NCBI GenBank assembly: GCA_002325825.1
Contig: DCSW01000060.1
Coordinates: 1-18,357 of the forward strand
DNA length: 18,357 nucleotides
Direction: 5' to 3'
Source of the DNA: Collimonas sp. UBA1456
GTDB taxonomy: Bacteria; Pseudomonadota; Gammaproteobacteria; Burkholderiales; Burkholderiaceae_D
The translations under genes and the position numbers were made by a program. Below the pieces are notes generated by a model, which saw only the letters and a list, made by a program, of their open reading frames with translations, did not search any database and was not told the DNA's origin. Below are positions 15,539 to 18,357 of this stretch, in pieces. Numbering within the stretch: position 1 is the stretch's first letter; each line of letters starts with the position of its first letter.

Positions 15539-16289
15539 TCAAAAACCATCAATCCGCAAGCATCAGAGACCTGTAGCAAGCCGCAAGCGCGCAGTCTGCC
15601 ACCTGGTTAGCGAAAGAATGCGCTGCTAATGCACGTTCGCAAGGTCGCTTTGCACCTTCAGAAATTCCAGAATATTCCGGACTCTGGATTTGTGGCGACC
15701 ACGCGCCACTTCAAACGACTGGCGCGTGCTGCGCAACAGGATGTCTGTGCTGTGCAGGTTTTCCGCTTTCTTGATGGTCGGCCCGAACTTGAGCGCCGCA
15801 CGCCTTGTACTTACTGCTGAAGCCGTCGAACCGCGGGATGTTGATCTGCAGACCGATGCTGCGGCTATTGATGGTTTGCCTTGATGAGACTCGGGTGATC
15901 AGCGTGTTGCTGTGGTCGTCGGTGGCAAACAGTGATAGCGTCGGTCGATCATCGACACGAGCGGCATCGGCTGCGCAAGCGCAGCCAGAATTTTCGGATG
16001 GCTGCGGATGGCGTCGGCGATCAACTGGTCGACGGTCTGTTGCAGCAGCGGCGCATCACCGGCGTCACCAAGAGTAGCCAGCCTTAGCGCTGTGCTTTGA
16101 AGCCAGCCCATGACAATCGCCAGATTCTCCCGGCGCATTTTGTAGAGCGCCATCCGCTTGTGTTCGTTTCAGACTGGCCTGAGCGTAATTGGTCTGTGCC
16201 TGCAGTCTGTCAGCCAAAGTGTGCTGGCATCTGCCTGATGTTTGGCAACGCTGTCTTTGAAGCTGTGCTCTGAAGAACAGACAACAGAA
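15539..16289 (-). pseudogene. TolC-family outer-membrane efflux/secretion channel, broken and truncated
   Basis: Minus-strand pieces in three frames follow the TolC-family order. They are DRLQAQTNYAQASLKRTQAD and GALQN; ENLAIVMGWLQSTALRL; LLQQTVDQLIADAIRSHPKI; LSLFATDDHSNTLITRV; NSRSIGLQINIPRFDGFSSK (the conserved N.PlFdGf..ky element); and SFEVARGRHK, LEFLKVQSDLAN, QRILSLTRWQTARLRLATG. Losses: the N-terminal third, a frameshift near 16120, a gap after AALAQ near 15960, further slips between about 15810 and 15690, TAG at 15628 within the expected AEQQRI, and a later TGA. Such channels pair with an HlyD-type adaptor and an ABC exporter for type I secretion; neither is in the window. The leader peptide fused upstream suggests bacteriocin export. 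Family identity is good; specific substrate inferred. Confidence 0.8.
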
Positions 16290-16340
16290 GCCGCCACTTA
16301 CTTGATCGATTTCTTGTGTTGATAATTGTTGAATTACCAT
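16290..16340 (-). pseudogene. double-glycine leader of a bacteriocin/microcin-like precursor, joined to the tolC relic
   Basis: ATG 16340 opens MVIQQLSTQEIDQVSGG, a canonical double-glycine leader (L-S-x-x-E-(I/L)-x-x-V-S-G-G) of the type cleaved by C39-peptidase ABC exporters during secretion of class II bacteriocins and microcins. After the GG the reading gives FCCLFFR and passes directly into TolC-like sequence (AQLQRQRC), so the mature peptide is absent: a deletion seems to have fused the leader to the channel relic. The current 92-codon chimera ends at 16065. A weak AAAGAAAA precedes the ATG. Leader recognition is by motif only and is fairly specific; the product is unlikely to work. Confidence 0.6.
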
Positions 16341-16460
16341 ATTTTTCTTTGAGTTAAAAAATACTGGCAGCAATTTTCGGTAAAGGTTGGGTCGCCAGCG
16401 AAATCCGGCACTTGCCGAATATGAGATAAAAATATTAATTAATTTATTAAATTATTGGAA

Positions 16461-16488
16461 ATATTATTTTGCGCAGGCGAGAACGCAA
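16461..16488 (-). promoter_or_regulatory. possible promoter for the leader/tolC transcript
   Basis: Read on the minus strand: TTGCGT (16488-16483), a 16-base spacer and TAATAT (16466-16461), with the leader ATG about 120 bases on. The surrounding 16341-16595 is AT-rich and contains no supported gene. Hexamer evidence only. Confidence 0.3.
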
Positions 16489-16595
16489 TACAATAATTGT
16501 AAATTAAATAATATTTAACCATTTCTTTTGGAAATGTGAAATAACTCTTGATGTGAAACGGGGGAGTGGTCATGACGATGGCCGGCGGCAGGCAA

Positions 16596-16619
16596 GAAAA
16601 AAGGCCGCAAAGCGGCCTT
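16596..16619 (-). terminator. minus-strand rho-independent terminator
   Basis: Arms 16601-16608 and 16612-16619 (AAGGCCGC/GCGGCCTT, loop AAA) form an 8-bp GC-rich stem. On the minus strand the stem is followed by a T tract (six consecutive A at 16597-16602 on the plus strand), so it ends transcription coming from the autotransporter side. Confidence 0.7.
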
Positions 16620-16771
16620 AAGTCATACGTTTTCAATCAGCTTTCTAGATCTTATAGCATCATCATGTCAAAACACTTAAATACTGGCCGCTCTATCGGT
16701 GTCGATTATTCAGTAACCTACTGGTAGAATGGTTGGCTCACTATCTTTGCGTAATGGTATAAACATGAATC

Positions 16772-16822
16772 CTCTCGGCGAGAGTGTTCTGAACTGAAAG
16801 ACCGAGATTCGGGGGTCTTTCA
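16772..16822. other. two tandem hairpins in an intergenic stretch
   Basis: Hairpin one: CTCTC (16772-16776), loop GGC, GAGAG (16780-16784). Hairpin two: TGAAAGACC (16795-16803) with GGTCTTTCA (16814-16822), or alternatively CCGA/TCGG nested inside TGAAAGA/TCTTTCA. There is no T tract on either strand. A TATAAA at 16758 with TTGGCT 19 bases upstream could drive plus-strand transcription through them. The 16620-16849 stretch otherwise holds no gene. Could be a structured RNA or the end of the autotransporter transcript. Confidence 0.3.
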
Positions 16823-16849
16823 AGCCGTAGTACCAAATCTGGTATTCGT

Positions 16850-18357
16850 TTAAAAATTGTATGAATACTAGAGGCTCAAAATATGATCACTCGCCTTGTT
16901 GACCAAGCTGTAGCCTAATTGAAATAGGCCGTGGAATAGACCGCTTAGATTTACCTGCACAGTGACGCCGGATTCCAGCAAGATGGTATCACGGGCCAAT
17001 GGTGCGCCGCCCACTTCGAAGCTGCTGCCTGCTGCCTGCTGCCTGCTGCCTGCTGCCTGTAGCCCAGGCCTTATGTGCGGATGGCATCAGATTGTCACTG
17101 GCAAAACGACGGCTGATCCTGGCTCGCAAGCCAAATTCATTCCAGGTTTGCACCAGATACAAACCGATATGCAGCGCGTCGACATGATTACTGGCGGCGC
17201 CGGCCGGCTGCTGGATAGTGTTGTGGCCGATAGTACCCAATGCGCCAAGACGTAGCCCATCGTCAAGCTGGTGGCCAAGTCCTAGCATCAGCATCTGAAC
17301 GCTGTAATTGACCCGTCCGGCGTTAGCATCGGATGACAGATAACCTCCGTTGCCCAGTATTTGAGCCCATGCTGTTGTGCTAGTATCAGCACTGTCTGAG
17401 TCAGAGCCATGAAATTTTATTTTGGCGCACGTCAAGGCAGCGCCACGCAGGTGGCGACCTTCGTCTATTAACACTGATGCTGTACCTACGGCGCACTGAT
17501 TATGGCTACTGGTCGCATCTGCCAGCGCCGTATCCCGTATTGTCTTCAGGTAAGCTTGAATGGCGTTGTATGCAAGACCGAATTCCAGGGAGGGTGACAG
17601 GCCATTGTAGTCGACGTCAGAAAATTGATCTGTGACGCCGTCGGCAGCAGTCAGCATCGCATAGCGATTGCCTAATACTGGTTTCGGATCGGTTGCCTCA
17701 TGCATCACGCGCACTGTTCCGCCCTGCAAATTAGCGTGGCCGTTGATGGTCGGTTGAGCAGATGGATTCACGCTCGCAGTCACAAACTCAAAGTTTGAGC
17801 CAGGCAATTGTGTGTAGTTACCGGTAACACGCAATGCGCCGCTAGCGCTGACTGGGCTAATCTTTCTCTGGACCAGCGTATCCGACAGTGTGCCGGTGCC
17901 AGGAAAGTTCCCATCCGAGGCAATCCTTGTCAGCCTGCCGTCGATTCGTCCGTTTATAGCTGCTTGGCCACCATTGACATTAAGAGCAGTATTGATCAAC
18001 TTACTATTAAGCAGGAACAAGCCGCTATTGGCGACCATTTTATTTAGCGTATCCCCGAGTGTTCCCCCCTTATTAAGAAGCACATTCTCGTGCGAACGAT
18101 CTCGCGTCACGACTACGCCGGCCCCATAGTCAACACCATGAATTCCGGCCCCGTCCCGATTAGCAAGCATAATTCCTGCCACATGCGTTCCGTGATCGTT
18201 GTAAATGAGACACGAACTTTCCAATTCAATAGCTCTACTGTACTGCCATCATTCGCGAAACACGCATCCGGACCTCAGAGTCCTGTTCGAAATCTTTTGG
18301 AAAGATGTTCGATATTTCGTAGATTTGGCGGATGAATAGAAAAACCTACTGCAGCGA
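16850..18357 (-). pseudogene. subtilase-type autotransporter (type V secretion), deleted passenger, frame broken in barrel; 5' end outside window
   Basis: The open frame 18224-16989 begins inside an S8 protease domain (NDHGTHVAGIMLANRDGAGI, with the catalytic His). It then jumps, after GVDYGAGVVVTRDR, to the stalk and autochaperone region (GTLSDTLVQ, GALRVTGNYTQLPGSNFEF, NLQGGTVRVM, RYAMLTAADGVTDQF) and to beta-barrel strands (TTAWAQILGNGGYLSSDANA, MLMLGLGHQLDDGLRLGALG, GLRARISRRF). No Ser motif (GTSMAxP) is present, so protease activity is lost. At a 7-bp repeat (17024-17058) the frame leaves the barrel and stops at 16989. The true continuation SFEVGGAPLARDTILLESGV runs on in another frame through LFQLGYSLVNKASDHILSL, TAG 16870, then YSYNF and TAA 16852-16850, the canonical aromatic-ended last strand. 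Bases 18225-18357 hold further frameshifted passenger. Confidence 0.85.
17024..17058. repeat. heptanucleotide tandem repeat, 5 x GCTGCCT, in the autotransporter barrel
   Basis: Five exact copies of GCTGCCT (AGGCAGC on the coding strand), preceded by a partial GCT. Unit length 7 means each slippage event shifts the reading frame. With five copies translation leaves the barrel frame and stops 33 bases after the array's flank. By counting, four or seven copies would restore the frame into FEVGGAPLARD. Confidence 0.95.

Noticed and set aside
16439..16636. Minus-strand ORF of 65 codons upstream of the leader peptide, considered as a small peptide precursor
   Set aside because: AT-rich, no double-glycine motif or ribosome site, and it begins across the GGCCGC terminator hairpin.
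2636..16870. Stop-codon reassignment to glutamine
   Set aside because: Intact genes terminate with TAA, TAG and TGA and lack internal stops, and the affected genes also carry frameshifts and deletions, so ordinary pseudogene decay is sufficient.
1..18357. Insertion sequence, prophage or CRISPR array as the cause of gene breakage
   Set aside because: No transposase, integrase, terminal inverted repeats with target duplications, or spaced direct repeats were found; breaks look like point changes, indels and deletions.

Overview
The window looks like a chromosomal segment of a betaproteobacterium of order Burkholderiales, most likely family Oxalobacteraceae (Herbaspirillum, Collimonas or Janthinobacterium relatives). 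The basis is the gene order miaB-phoH-ybeY-corC-lnt-glyQ-glyS-gmhB-plsC, the style of the proteins, and a gltX/tRNA-Ala/tRNA-Glu junction. Family-level placement is inference from remembered synteny. What stands out is the contrast between eight intact housekeeping genes and many broken genes around and between them. This suggests a lineage under reductive evolution, for example one recently restricted to a host.

Layout. (1) Positions 1-2155, minus strand: decayed minor-pilin genes of a type IV pilus (pilV, pilW, pilX relics), preceded by a broken gene I do not recognise. (2) 2425-5589, plus strand: a broken small secreted protein, intact miaB, a phoH pseudogene that has lost its Walker B region, and intact ybeY followed by a strong hairpin terminator. 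(3) 5887-7471, plus strand: substitution-riddled relics of a cytochrome b561 and its molybdopterin (sulfite-oxidase-like) partner, then a degraded MxKDx pentapeptide-repeat protein. (4) 7603-14777, plus strand: the intact block corC, lnt, glyQ, glyS, gmhB, plsC (envelope maintenance, LPS heptose, phospholipid synthesis and glycyl-tRNA synthesis). (5) 14808-15453: a minus-strand coding scrap, a C-terminal scrap of gltX, then tRNA-Ala(GGC) and tRNA-Glu(UUC) with a promoter and a terminator. (6) 15539-18357, minus strand: two decayed secretion loci. One is a double-glycine leader peptide joined to a broken TolC-family outer-membrane channel. The other is a subtilase-type autotransporter that lost most of its passenger and carries a 7-bp tandem repeat in the beta-barrel region, exactly where the frame breaks.

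The surviving genes serve translation (MiaB tRNA modification, YbeY 16S rRNA maturation, GlyQS, two tRNAs) and envelope assembly (Lnt, GmhB, PlsC). The lost genes serve surface interaction and secretion (pili, type I secretion, autotransporter), an oxidoreductase, and PhoH. I found no CRISPR array, insertion sequence, phage gene or novel intact system. The strongest curiosities are the heptanucleotide repeat acting as a potential frame switch, the orphan double-glycine leader, and a strikingly indel-poor decay in which many premature stops fall where glutamine is expected.
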